From positions 8,142,114 to 8,206,113 of the forward strand of contig OW387149.1 in the NCBI GenBank assembly GCA_936440205.1: a DNA stretch of 64,000 nt, given 5' to 3'. A program made the position numbers and the translations under genes. This DNA comes from Lepidonotus clava (Eukaryota > Annelida > Polychaeta > Phyllodocida > Polynoidae). Below are positions 41,511 to 55,800 of this stretch, piece by piece. Every line of letters starts with the position of its first letter. The first letter of the stretch is position 1. A model generated the notes under the pieces. That model was not told the DNA's origin, made no database searches, and saw only the letters and a list, made by a program, of their open reading frames with translations.

Positions 41511-44148
41511 CTTTTTCTGTGCTTCTCAAAATCCCACATGCTACAAATATACCATATTCCTCTTTTTTTATTTACGGATTTCCTACCTTTTTATGATTTA
41601 GGATTCCACAGACCAGTTTCCTTTAATTTCAAATCCATTTTAAAGAATGATAGGTTTTTCACCACTTTAGTGCAAATTTTAGGTAAGGATTTTGTTCATA
41701 AAAGTTGGGTATTTCCTAGTTGCCCATTAAAATGTAGAAAGGAAATGTGTTCCCACATTTCCCTTAGCAGAAACTTGTATGGGCTAAATTGCTCTTTAGG
41801 ATATAAGGAATGTAATTTAGGACATTTGCAATGAAGATAATGAAATTGGTATTTCAAAACATATCCCTTTCCCACGTGTTATAACTGATGTGAAATGTGT
41901 CAATGGCAAGTAATAAATTTAGAAATGATCAAATTTATTGAAAAATGTGTACGTCAAAATCATGTTCTATTGATACAGGTTTTCTTGTTGGCAACTGGGC
42001 ATAAATAATTGGCATTTAAATGGATTTGTATGCTTAATTAAATCATTTAAGGATGTATGTTCAAGAGGGAAGCAATGAAATGTGTTCTAGTCTCCATAGT
42101 GTTATGCCGAAACATCAATTAATATCATGGATCTTCAATTTGTAATTGAATGAAGAAAGCATTTTGGTAAACTTACATGACTTGTGTTACTAAAGGGAGA
42201 AAATAATCACCAGCAAAGATGTTTCAAAAGAAGCTGGAATATGCTTCTGTGTTGATGCAATGTGTTGCAAGAAAAATGATGTGTTTTTCTTCTCTGTAAT
42301 ACGCCATCGGTTATGAGCCATATTTTTGAGTTGAGAGTTATACTGTAATAGCTGAATGTGCCAAAGATATTTTTTAACAATTCAGGTTGTTTTTTTCTAT
42401 AGCTTTGTATTTTAAGGATTAACATATTTTCCAGAGTAAGTTAGCCACAGGACGGAAGTAAGGAATGTAAACTTGTTTTCATAGGTTTGATTAAATGTCG
42501 AAAAAAAATTGTTTACCATTACTAAACAGAAAATTGTAGATAGTATGTAGTGGTTGTGACAGTAAACATATTTTTCTGTAATTATACACAAAGCAGTTAA
42601 AATGATAGCCATAACATTAGATAATTCAAGTATGATTACAGAAATTATGGGAGGGGTGGGGGGGAGTTGGGGCAATTGCAGGCATGCCACCAATGCCCCT
42701 AACAGTAGTGGCTCTGATTATACAGTTTTCATAGAAACCTTCACTTATAACTTTAATCTAAATAGATATAAAAATTTCTATCAAAGTATATTTAGATGTT
42801 CCAGGATTAAGATGAGGGAAATTTTATTCTTGCAAATTAGTAAGTATTTGAGTGGCCATTCAAATGTAAGATATTGAATTTTGATTACTGTACACAAAGT
42901 TTCTTGTGAGAACATGAAATAACAATAAATTGATTGAATGTGGTAAGTCAGAAACTTAGATCAAGTGTTTGAGATGAGCTCCCACATCATATCTAGAGAT
43001 GTCATCTTTCCATATCCTTTTCTGGACTTCCAGATTTTTGACAATAATCAAAGTTATATTTAAAAAATTCAATTCCCAGGACTAGATTGTGTAGCTGAAT
43101 GGAGGGCAACAGATAATGAGTTTTTTTATGACAAAACCAAAGGGTACTGTTCTCTAGTTGTAACCTACTTAACAAAATCCCAATCTTTGTGAAGTTCATG
43201 GAATATCACCTCTGCAGATATCATGTTGGACCATTTTCTAGTAATGGTAATGTCAACATTTATGCCAGGCACATTTTCTCTCTTTAAACTCCACTCTTTC
43301 AACTGCTACATGTGATGTATGTAAAGTTTCAGTAAAAGTTGTAGGTATCCTTTCTTTAAAACTTGATACTTCTTCCTATATACCAATGTAAAAAATCATT
43401 AAGGGACAGCTGAAGGAAATTGTACAAAACACTACTGGGTATGCTGTTTATTATCATGTATGATGAGATTTAAAAAATGAACAGTTTGTGGTGTTTCCTC
43501 CCAAGTGTTTTCAGGATTTATGAAAAATTCTTTCCTTGGCAGCACAAAGATATAAATAACCTGCCATGTTAATGTCATCATGCTTTTTTTTCAAACTTTT
43601 TCTTTTTTAAGCTTGATTGAAGGTACTCCTATCATTGGGTGTTAACATTTTGTAGTGAAATATACATAGGCAATACTTGTTTTAAGCTGTCTTCAACATC
43701 ACTCACCATTGTATGTACATAATCAGACAAGTTTAAATCTTTACTCTCATTTTATTGTCATCTTCTCAGTGTAACATTAATAGCTTACAACACCTCATGA
43801 TAGCAATATTGTTGCTATGTAAATTGACATCTTACATTGATTACTAAAGGATTGAGAATAGAAACAGTGAAAGTGCATTATGAGGACTTTCAGCTTTAAA
43901 CCGATGAAAGAATCAACTTAAAAATGTATATTATACATAAAATATATATACACATATATATTTGTATCCGGTTGTCTATTGCGTGTACATTATGCCAAGG
44001 TATCATGATGCAGTTTATTGTAAAATAAAAACACAGTCTAGTAAAACAGCCAAATATGTAATATTGTAGTATAATTTATAATAAAAATGATAAATAATCC
44101 TGTCTTCATTCAGTCTATGGGTTAACCCCACTCCCTAACGGCCATATA

Positions 44149-44513
44149 GGCGTGTGGGGTGGTGTAGTAGTTAGCCTGTCCGCTATTGTTTGGGCAGCCC
44201 GGGTTCAAATCCTGGGCTAAGGTGGCTGGCTGCTGCTCCCCTCTACATGTCTCCCAGTGGCAACAACTGGGTTATCAAAGGCTCCTAGATGGCCACTGGC
44301 TGTTGTGTGTAGGGCCCTGCCTATGGGACCCTGCACATTAAAGAACACCTGCCCCGGTAAAAGTGTAGGGGTACGGTCTCTACCTTCTAATAGATGCAAT
44401 CATTTCATAGATGTGATCATCGAACAGACGGAATTGTCAAGACCTTGTCCTCACCGTGATATGACCATAGATGTTGATACGGTGTAAAACGCCAATAACC
44501 AACCAACTAACCT
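44149..44513 (+). repeat. tRNA-derived SINE, second family, copy 1
   Basis: The head GTGGTGTAGTAGTTAGCCTG and the B-box GGTTCAAATCC at 44202 mark tRNA ancestry. The body has ACATGTCTCCCAGTGGCAAC, and the tail is AACGCCAATAACCAACCAAC. Confidence 0.8.
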
Positions 44514-45026
44514 TAATAAGAGAACAAAGTGTGTTTTTTTTAAATGTTTTTCTTTGTTTCTCTCAATTTTGATGGATTAATGGTATCTGACTATATCATA
44601 TTTTGAGACCCTTCACCCAACTTGTACTTGGAATATTCAAGAGGTTTTTTCACTGTTAAAAAGTTTAATATCACTTCCATATTCATCATCTATGTCATTA
44701 AGCCCCAAAATGGCATGCAGGTCGCGTTTATGGTTAACTTGAATGTTGATGTAAACTAGGATGGATTTATAAGTTCCAGGAGACCAGCTTGTCACTGAAC
44801 AGTGCTGACACCTAGTGTTAGAATTCAGCATAGCTATGACCCATGGGGTTGCGTTTGTCTTGGATTGGGAGTGGGGGGGGGGGGGGGGGACCGCTGCCGC
44901 ATGTAGAATTTACAAACTTCGTCATATGTCTTTTTCGCGTTTTTTGGGGGTTTTTTGTGTGTGTTTGCAAATATCACATGTCGATTTTAGGGAATGACCA
45001 TATCATTTGTTATGGTAGTTCTTTAC

Positions 45027-45223
45027 CAGTGACGGATCCAGGGATTTCAAAAGAGGGAGGGCGCCCTTATGTAAAATGTGAGGCGCCCCTTTTTGGAATA
45101 CATATCATTTTACATAGAAATAGAAAAAATGTAAATTTGGCAAAAATTAGCGGATTGGGGGGGGGGGGGGGGGGGGGGGGGGGCAGAGGCCTAGGGGGTG
45201 AGGTGCCTTTAAATCCGTCCCTG
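45027..45223 (+). mobile_element. CAGTGACGGATCCAGGG inverted-repeat element
   Basis: The left end CAGTGACGGATCCAGGGATT and the right end AAATCCGTCCCTG mirror one another. A run of about 36 G lies inside. CAGTGGCGGATCCAG ends are common in animal hAT-type MITEs. Confidence 0.65.
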
Positions 45224-45785
45224 TTTACTGTATGCTGCATGTCCTTGTTAGTTTTATTTGCAAATGTCGCTTGTTGATTTCCAGTCCAGACCACCTTGTA
45301 TGGAACTTTACCCCAGAATCGTAGATCTGACCAGTTTAGGGTTAGTTTCTCATTGAGTCAATGTAATTTGCTGAAATTAAACCATCAATGTCTTTTCATT
45401 CATACAAATTTTCGCAATTCTCTCGATTTTAAAAATAACCTTTTCTTCTGATACATATATGGGGCCTATATTGTATCCGTGAATACTATGTTTATAATCC
45501 AAAATCATTTGCCAGCAATAAATCTTCTAGCCTATCAAAGGCCCCAAATCAGTGCTTTAGACAAACAAAGCCGAACCCTTGCAGTCAGGCCCTATAGTAA
45601 AAAAAAAATCATTTATTTGTTTATTACTCATTTCAGAGCTAGGTCTACATCTAATACATCTAACACAGTATGTTTTTCATGTAATTGATATATGTTTAAA
45701 AAATGCTTTAGTCACTCTGTCGGTTTTAAGCCTTTAGGCCCATAACAGGACCTGACTAGGCACGTCTTCCAATGGCGGCCTAACC

Positions 45786-45826
45786 CAGTAGGCCTACTCT
45801 GCCCTACCAGTAGGCCTACTCTTATT
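45786..45826. repeat. paired CAGTAGGCCTACTC motif
   Basis: Two copies of the perfect palindrome AGTAGGCCTACT, 21 bases apart. Role unknown. Confidence 0.6.
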
Positions 45827-46831
45827 TGTTTATTACGGCACACTGTGTGTCGTGTAACTGGAATGAATACAGATCTATGGATATGTAGCTGCTTCGACGT
45901 TTACAAAGTAGGTATATATCTAATTTTCTTCTGATATTAGGAATTCAATATAACTTTAATGTATAGGTATAAAGCTATGTGGGTATACAGTGAACATATT
46001 AAGCCAAAGTTGGTACATATACGGTATGTAATAACGTCTCTCCACTGTTTGTAAACATGGAGAGAAGGCCATGCTGTGAAGACCTGTACCTGTGAGGTAG
46101 TATTAACTAGCTATAGACACAGTTGATCAGTCACACACCGTTTTCTCTCATATTTATCTTCATGTAATTTTTAAAAGAAACCCAGTTTCTATTCATTACT
46201 CTGACGCTGCAAATAATGGATATACACATTATAATATATGTATATTTCTAGATACATTTGACTACCAAAAACTGTGTGTACAGTTTATGGTATCTATAGA
46301 CCTTATCTCTAACGTCCAATACCTAGTTGACTTTATCATGGTTATTTATCATTCTATATGGATTGCAAACTTAAGTGTCCTAAAGAAAATATTTATGAAA
46401 ATTAACTGATTAATACCTTTTCGTCCCTGTTTATCCATTGAGTTCATTTTTACACATTGCATGTTATGTTAAAGGTGTTATACTAACATATCAGTATATA
46501 TTGTGCTTGCATAACTATGATTGATAAATAGAGCGATTAGGATATAACAAAGAGCAAGGTAATTAAAGTTTAAAAATGACAAAGTAAGCATTTCAGCGGT
46601 GAGTGAGCAATTAACAAATGTTCCCACCAATTTTAATAGTGAGGCCTCAACCGATCCATGGAACTTTGGTTACAGAATTGTTATGTTAATTGCCACTCTG
46701 CAGGAACAGTTGAGTTATTTTAAGGTATTGGAACCTAAAATATTACTATATTATGATAATTTTGTTTTTCAGAAACTGCATATCAGCTGCAATCTAGTTG
46801 TACACTGAACCGTAATCGGCGGATTAGGATC

Positions 46832-46861
46832 ATGGCGGGTGAGATGAGGGAGATGGCCGAG
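46832..46861 (+). CDS. ankyrin gene, proposed start exon
   Basis: The chosen ATG has G at +4 and opens MAGEMREMAE, joined in phase 0 to the next exon by a GTAAGA donor. The exon probably begins at the acceptor TTTTTCAG ending at 46772. The frame stays open from that acceptor to the ATG, so an upstream coding exon is possible and the start is not proven. Confidence 0.6.
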
Positions 46862-49800
46862 GTAAGATAATCACCAGATAATCCATGGGTATAGACCCCT
46901 AAAGTCGACAGGGCGACATGGCCCTTTCTTAAATTCGTCATGTGGCATGAGTCTTAGTGACTTGAAGACAAAAATAAATGACACGACATGGGGTATTTCT
47001 GAAATTCGACATGTGACATGGAAGATTTTAAAAATTGACAGGGGAATTAAAAATATAGTGACATGCGACATGACCATTTCTTAAATCCAAAATGCGACAT
47101 CGGGACCCCCATCAACACCCCTTAGGCCTATATAAGGGGTGTAGATGGGGTAGTCCCTATGTCGGATTTAAGAAATGGCTATGTCGTATGTCACTGTGTT
47201 TTCAATACTGATATCGATTTTTAAAAAGCCCCCATGTCGGATGTTGAATTTAAGGAATAACCTATATCATGCCATTGTGTGCCTATATCATACATCGTAA
47301 AATTGAGGGTTCTGATTAAACCGCAGTATCAGTCAATAAGATTAACCATGGCTAGTAGATATTATAACAGGCTAAATTTACCAAGGACTGTTTATGAGTG
47401 TAATAAGCCCCTATTTGGGTAGATCTCATGGTTGGACAAAGGTTGGACAAAATAACTGTATAAGCCATGCTTGTTTCCAAGAGTTCGGGTTAGAGAAATA
47501 AGCAAGAATAATGTTTTTCTACATCTTCAAGTACTGCTTATACATTATGATTTCTTAAATTTCATCAATTGACAGATTTACAGGTTTGCTAGCCAATCAA
47601 AATGCTGTATTTCAGGGCAAAATAGGGTTGGACATTGTAGGCTAGGCTGACAAGCTTTAACATTGGTTTCTAAATATAAAGCTATATTTTAGAAATTTTA
47701 GGAGCAACCTGTCAACCAAATTGCTTTGGTTAATTTAGTTTTGTTCAACTGGCTTCAGGGAATAAGCATGTAAGCAATTTTGAAAATATTTTATGGTGAA
47801 CTTTAATGTTGGTATAAACTGGGATGGGCTTATTGTATCCCTATTTCTCGAAGTATTGCATTAGAGAAAAATGGGGGGATAGTATTTCATTTGTCATCTC
47901 CATAATGAGACTGATCTTCCAGACATTACAAGATGTACCTTTCATAGATTATAAATCATACATCAATATTATCATGTAAAGTGTGATGGTAGGCAATGAT
48001 AGTTATTCGTGTGGTATATCTGACATAAATAATGCCTCTTTTAAATTGTGTTTGAAAACGAATTGAACGGAAAAAATTTCCCCTCTAGAGCTTGAAATAC
48101 ACTTTAAAATAAAATGATCTGATTCAGACGCCAATAGGGCGGGCGATAATGGAAGGAAACACCAGCCAACTCCGGGAGTACCTGAAGACAGAGGAAGACG
48201 TCCACTATAAAGACAGGGTAAGTATTTTAATATTAATACATTGTATTGACGTGAGTGTCAAGCAGTGTCTTAGCAAGCTTTAGTTTGAAGCAAGGATCAG
48301 GGCTAAGAGTGACTCTCCGAGTAACTTTCAACAGAGAGTGCAGAGATAATGTCATAGGTATGAATAAATACATGCAGTGTACCAATGCTCCTCAGAGTGA
48401 ATACGTTAGCTGAGCAGGCAAGTCCAAGTAGTCACTAGTGTTAGGCTCAGCGAACTACGATTACTGTCTAGGCGAGTGAGTGGAGCCAAGTGGGTGGTAC
48501 AGTCAGGAGTGATGGTTGCTTGAAGTTAAGCAGACAATCTATTAGTTCTGACATAGTCAACAAGAACTCGGTGACACTTGGATTAATGAATAACTATCCT
48601 TTCATGCGAATATTCTTTTTCATTCGTGAGTTATGAACTATGTTCTAAGATGATGTACGGTCAAGATGAGATGACTGAAAGACATTTCTGGGCGAAGACA
48701 TACACGTTTTGTTTTATAAATTTGAATCAGGAGAGACCAGATTTTATAACTTGAACCATTTCAATTGTCCCAACCACGGATAGCAAATTTATGTAGTTGT
48801 ACCTGCAGGTTAGCCTAGGTCAGGTTTCATGCTGGGTTTTGTTGACAAATTCAGCCCAAATTGGACTGCAGGTGCTTTAAACTACCGTAAATCAGCTCTC
48901 CATGGTGGGGAGTATACGTTTTGTTTGTCAGCCAGAGGCATTCCAGATAGTTAGGGTCAACTACATTTCAGGTATATCCTTAATGTGATTTCTTACAGAA
49001 AGGTAACACCTACTTTCACCTGCTGGCTACCACTCACAGACGCTACATCTTCTACGTCCTGGTGGCCTCTGGACTCGACATCAACGCCCAAAACAGGGTA
49101 AGAGACTGAATTATATAATAAGTTCTACTGAGTGAGTGATGGATATTTTACACCATCCCGACAGCCAGGGTCATTTTCATGGTGAAAACAAGTTAGGACG
49201 AATTCTGACTTTTCAGACATGTGTTTTGATTTCTTCAGTCTTTGGTGATTATATCTATGAGAGGAGGGTGACAGGGCAGGCAAACAGCAGGGGATCAAAA
49301 CCTGAAAATCATTTTTGCTGTACCTCATCCTGTAGTGAACCCAGACACCGACCGGAAATTGAACCAAATAAACCACTTGGTCAGTGCTAGGTCCCACCTA
49401 TTGTCACCTTTTACGATCCACAGGGGCTACTGGGGGCCTATATTCTTCCTAGAAACAGAAGCCTCACTTCGGTAACCCCATGGCTGATAGGTTCTAGTTC
49501 AGGGTATCTTCTAGATAATACTATTAAAGATAGAATTCCTGGTTCCATTTTCATGATGATTGTTGGAGTAGTAGTATATGGAAATGGGAATTTACAGATT
49601 GTCGCATCATTTGCATCCGATGCATTGTGTAAATATGCAACAATTTATGACCACATGAGTAGTACATACAAATAGGAATTTCAGGTTTCCCTGATCTTCC
49701 AGTCATAGTTGAACATATATATATACATATGTAATTATTATATATGATAAATTCAAATAGTACCATACATAAATGCAAAGTAAACAGGTCAATCAACCAA

Positions 49801-52800
49801 CAATTTTGATCTTTAGCACATTTCCATGATGACACAACAATATTATACTAACTTTGGATAAGTTTTATTTTGAGACTTTAAAATGCGCTTAAATATACAT
49901 AAGCCTGCACAAAACTGCAAATTTTATGGGAGTTTATCCCCATGTTGTGTACCTATAAAAGGGACTTTTCTCATATATCCTACTTATATACTTTTCCGTT
50001 TTAAACTTGAATTTATCTATAGATCTTGTTGTTCGTACAGGTACAATGCGATACATTTGGTTTTTGCTCTGTATATACATCACGCTATATTCCGAGCAAC
50101 TCACGGTTTTTGGTTTGAACAATGCACTATGATCGAATCTATATGGGGGCGGATCCAGGGTTTTGAAAAAAAAAGGGGGGGGGGGGAGCGTGCTATAGTA
50201 ACATTTTCGTCTGGAATTTTACATTAACAATGCTTGGTCAAAAATAAGGGGGTTCGGGTGGGGGCGTTCGCCTTGCACTCATATATAAACATATATAAAT
50301 AATCTTACATCATAGAAAACATATATAAATAAGCAAGTACCGCAAGCAAGTGCAGCAAGTATATATATTCCACCTTCCGGTACCCTACTGCAAACAAGTT
50401 TGCAGCAGTTTACTTGCGTCTTTTCATTGTGCCACAAGCAAATAATGTATAGTGGAATATAACCTTAAAGGAGCCAAAAGCAATGGTGTGGTAAAATATG
50501 ACACAATATTGCAAACTCATATAACTATGAAAATACATTCCAAGAGTCTAACTTTAGCCATTGGTACAATATACATTATGAAAACTAACTATAACTTTAT
50601 GTGAATTCCATAATACTCCTGTCATTCTTGCCTGAAGACAGCAATGTTTGTAAACAAACCAATTTTCATGGGTCAACAAAATTGTTCAGGGACAAGGTTT
50701 TATGAATTTTGATGTAGTTTAAGTCTTTATTGACCGTTTATATTTTACCACTGGCATAGGGTATGGCCACAGAATATATCTCAATAGTTAGTAGGATTTG
50801 CAAAATTTTGACCCAACATAGCTTTTAGCTCACTTTAAGCTAATAGTATTGAGTGAAGAAAGAACCCTAAGAGTATTAACAATAACACACATAAAAAATC
50901 AATTCTTTGTTTCTTTTTTCATAGGATGGCAACACAGCTCTGCACGTGACTGCTCTACAGGACGAAATTGGTCACGTGACCGACCTAATGGCCTGTGGGG
51001 TGGACCCGACCTTACGGAATAAGGTATAGGCCTTTTGTAGACATGTGGGCAGTCTTTGGTGATCACCATGTGCTCATCATGGCAACATGGCTCTTGGACA
51101 TATAAAGTCAATAATGAATTTTAGATGATACAAGTTGTTTATTGGGATATCATATGATTGTTCAAGATGAACTTTGAAATATAAATGTTTAAGATGTTGT
51201 TTAAATGTTTATAACAAGAATTATAAATTGATCACCATTGCGCTCAGCCCCTTGCGCTCTGCACAACGTCTATAGGCCATTTTTAGACATGTGGTCACTT
51301 CTTGGCGATCAATATAAGCACACGTACTGTGTTTCAATAATCTTTACTTTGCAATTCTAGATGATGAACATGTATGTTATGAGTTTATAAGATTATCTCA
51401 TGTAAAATCAGCTAAAATAAATATTCTAAATGTATATCAAATTTTTATGTTGATGATTGTCAGGTGACCCCCCAATATGACATTGTAGTGAGGATTCCGT
51501 GTTGTGACAAATTTATGAAATTGCATGGGCAAGACTGGAAAATGCATGTGAATTGAAAAATCGCCAACTATATATCAAATAATAACATTGCTGTGTTGAA
51601 GCACTTCCATAACATTTACCATGTTTGATTGCCTTTGTTGCTCTCAGTGACAGCTAAGCAATGTAATTTTATGGGCAACGGGACAGCAACAATTCAGAAA
51701 AACTGTTGGCGACCTGGTGCTGTACTATCGTTGTGATTTTGTTGCCACACGGACGGCTCCCTCAAGGGTGATGTGACATCATCTGCGCAACATCTGTAGA
51801 CTGAGGTTCCACAATCTTTTATAATTTGACCGTATTGTTCCCAGGCTCCTAGATAGTGAATAGATCAAATTACTTTGTCTTCCAATATGTTATGTTTATA
51901 TATATATTGGATTAAATACATTCAGGTTGCTTTGAATGTTCATTTGACAGGGCTATTTCTAATCATATATAAGTGGTTCCTATGTAGAAAGATACCTACC
52001 TCAGCATTCCTAATAATTATGCTCATTGTTTTAATGTAAACCAACAATGTAAACCAGGTTAGTTAATTGTTGTTTGTACATATATTAGGATGGGAAAACT
52101 GCAGAAGAAATCACCACACACAACAAGTATTGGAACGACCTGTACGGGAAATACAAGGTCAGCTGCTCTGTTTATTTATTGCAATGCCTAAAGGCCATAT
52201 ACCACTATGTAGTATTTGCTTGCAAAACAATGAAAAGATGCAAGCAAATTGCCGCAAACTTGCTTGCGGTAGGGTGCCGCAAGTTGGAATAGGGGCCTAT
52301 AGGTACTTGCAGTAGTTGCTTGCAGTAGTTGCTGTTTTACATTGGTTTTCTATGGATTGCTTGCAGTCGGGGACACCAACATGTTGGTATCAAAACTGCA
52401 AACTACTTGCCGTACTTAAAAATAGCGACTGCAAATGCTAACTACCGCAAAGTTGAATATAGGCTTTAAGAAGTGTCCATATCAACGATCCAACAAAACG
52501 TGTTTTTTCTAACAAGACTCAACTGTCCAAAATCAATGATTAATATGCGTTCAGACCATTTAAATCTTTCAAAATTCCACTTGCAAATATCCTGGAGGTC
52601 TGAAAATGAGCTAAACATTATCATTTATTCAGGACCAAAAATTCACTGTATACCTTCATAGTAAGTTGTCCCATCTTCCAGACATGTCAGGCGACTATGT
52701 ATAAAGTTGGTTCAGTTCACATTTAGTTTTTCCACATCCTATATTGGTTATATTTTGACTCCCGTATTATGCATTGTTTTCAGCCCGGACTGCGGGAGGC

Positions 52801-55800
52801 TATCCGGGCCCATGACTTCAGTCGGGTGGCCTACCTTCTCACCTGTTGGTGCAGTGTGGAAGTTGTTATAGTAAGTTACTTGTCACGTAACTGTAGCTTG
52901 CCTAGGATTCAGGGGCCATATTTTCCAGATACAGGATTTCCAAGGGTGGGCGAGTCAGCATATAGGCTAAGTACTAGACAGGCCCGTAGCCAGGGGGGAT
53001 TCGGGGGGTTCGTATGAACCCCTCCACCCCCCCTTGGAGGATATTTTCTCTAATTTTTAATGTAAAATATGAGAATAAAACAAATGTATTTTTTTTTAAA
53101 AACGAATCCCCCCTGGGGAAAAAACTGATTCTCAAAAAACGAACCCCCCTCTGAGAAATGTTGGCTACGGACCTGCTAGAATAGGATATATTTGGGCACA
53201 TGTACGTGACATTTTCGCCTCTTGTTTTTTAGTTTATGGGTCCACCAAAAGCAGGGGGGAAACCCCTGGACCCCCCTGGATCCGCACCTGTTTTCGTAAG
53301 TTATCAGGGTCATCAGGTGTATTTTGATCAGGGTTTTGTCATTAGTCATTATGTCTAGGACAAAATGTATCTACATTTAATGATTTCCCTTAGGAATTAT
53401 TTTGCAATGACATTGCTACTTTTTGTGAAGTATAGAATCTCAAATTCATATGACTAGCCTAATCGGTCACAAAGATATGGCCCCAAACGCCAGAAGGTTT
53501 TCTGGGGTTGGATTGGGGGGGGGGGGACGGACGTGAATCTCTAATATTTGTAATTTGAACCCAATATCTCGCTCTGTTTTCAGTATGGCAAAGACATGCG
53601 GCAGTACGCTGCTGCCCTCACCTATCACGACATTGTGTCCCTGATCGACCAACATAGGTTCTCCATAGTAAGTATCCATTCTATTTATCACAAAATAGCC
53701 TAATGATTGTGCCCTATCAAGCAAAGCAGGTTCTCATTGATCTGTTTCACCCTGACCTATTACTACAGCGTCTATGCTTGACCAGTACAAGTTTATAGGT
53801 TCTCCATAATACCCATTATTATCAAGACATAATTAACCCTTTCCTGAAGCCATTCATTATGCTGATGATTTTTTTTATTATCTTTTTTATTGTTCACTGT
53901 TTCACGTACAAGACACGATCTTCCAACAGTAGATCATTTAGCACGAGCTTTGTGCCCAAGGTTGTCATTTAAAGGGCAATTACCTAATACATATTTACAC
54001 GTTATATTGAATGAAACTAGAAGAAAGACTGGTCAAAATCAACAGAAATCATGCGGCAATTCCAAATATTTCCGCATAATATCTTATAGATATGAAATTA
54101 GACGTCTGTTAATTAGGCAAATTATTTGGGTTTAGTACAGATCTTGAAAAGAATTACAATTGATGCATTGATGCATATGGCGTCTTTGGTATGGTGATGC
54201 ATTTATGCATCAACTCTTTGGAGTGAAGTTATGTATTAATGCATCAGATGCCAGGAAAGGATGAGTAATTGTTTATGTCTTGGTAATAACAGTTAATGGC
54301 ACTGTGTCCATCAATAACCACCAGAGGTGGCCTTTAGCAGGTATAGAGGTTTTGCAGATGAGGCCACAACTCTCCACACATCTCCAAAAAGGGCAAGAGT
54401 TTCTTGTTATCAATTCGTATTAGTGTTAATTGCAATTTACAAATACTAAAGGCAATATTCCACTTTGCAGTAGGTCACATTTGCGGCCCTTTACTTACCC
54501 ACCACAAGGAGTTTGCAGTTTTGATACCAATATGTTGGTATCTGGTACCGCAAGCAATTCAGAGAAAATCAATATGAAATAGCAGGTGCCACAAACACCT
54601 ATTTCCATCTTGCAGCACTCTACCACAAACAAGTTTGCGGCCGTTTGCTTGCATCTTTTCATGGTGCCGCAAGCAAGTATTGTATAGTGGATTATAGTCT
54701 TTAGACTTAGTTCACCTCAATCAACTTTATGGAATAATGAATTATGATAAGTAATAAAAAAAAATTACTTAAAGATTGTAGAGTATATATTTAGATCATA
54801 GCCACATGGTCATGGTAATCACATGGTGACCACCAAAGAGTGGTCATGTGACTGTACATGTGTGCAGAATGTCTACAGTGCTAGAATTTAGCACAACATT
54901 AATTCTGTTCCTCGTTCAGAGTGCAGTGGCGTATCCAGAGGGATGCAATTATGCCTTTTTCGGAAGATTTTGTAAAATTCGGCCAACAAGTACTTAAGGG
55001 AAACAATTTTCAATAGCCGGCCCCCCCTTTTCAAATCCCTGGATCCGCCAATGGAGTGGCTGGATATACAAACACTGATTATAAAAGCGATACTGTTGAT
55101 GTACAATTAACAACTAAGCAATTGCCAACATAAGTGATTTATACAAATCGAACATAAAATATGTTTAAACGTTTATGACATCTTCACCAACAATGGGCTA
55201 TTCTCAGATTTGTTCTTCTGTTTCCCACTAGATGGCGGCCTATGGCGTGTTGGAGTGTAACTATAAGAAGCTCCGGTACGCCCTGACCCGGCCAGAATGT
55301 GACGTCAACTTTCTACAAAGGGTAACTACGTGCTCTAATAAGTAACTGACAATTCCAATTATAGCGGGTCATATATTTAAATTTTGATATACCACATCTT
55401 GATTGCTATTTCTACTCTAAACAAGTTACATAAATAACAGAGACTATGAAGTAAAAAAAACTGTATAAGGATACCCCCCCCCCTACATAATACAGAAGCT
55501 GAAGGTATCATAATGGATTTATTACGATTAAAAGATAATCAAGGCTGCTAGAATTCATGCAACTGTACCATAATTGATAATATAATTTAGATGCATAAAG
55601 GGTTTTCTCTTAGGTTTAGTTGACATTAATTGTAAAGGCACTTCAACCACAATGAACAGGTTAATTACAGGTACTCCCAAGGAGGTTGTTTTAGAGCTCT
55701 GCATGAGTGGGTAGTAAGGGGTCCTCGACTCCTGGGCTGTGGGGTTGAACTGGCATGATCGTTATTATGGGCTTAATTTTCTTTGTAAGATTATCAGTTT

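Larger units (their letters stand above)
39621..46772. other. spacer between the two genes
   Basis: AT-rich, with the family A MITE, an AGAGATGCCA element, a SINE and a GGATCCAGGG element. A promoter for the ankyrin gene must lie somewhere here or upstream of an unseen exon. No clear TATA/initiator pair or CpG island was seen. Confidence 0.6.

Noticed and set aside
44149-44230. Functional tRNA gene
   Set aside because: The A- and B-box-like words belong to a SINE head; the arms do not pair into a cloverleaf and the unit continues for 360 bases.
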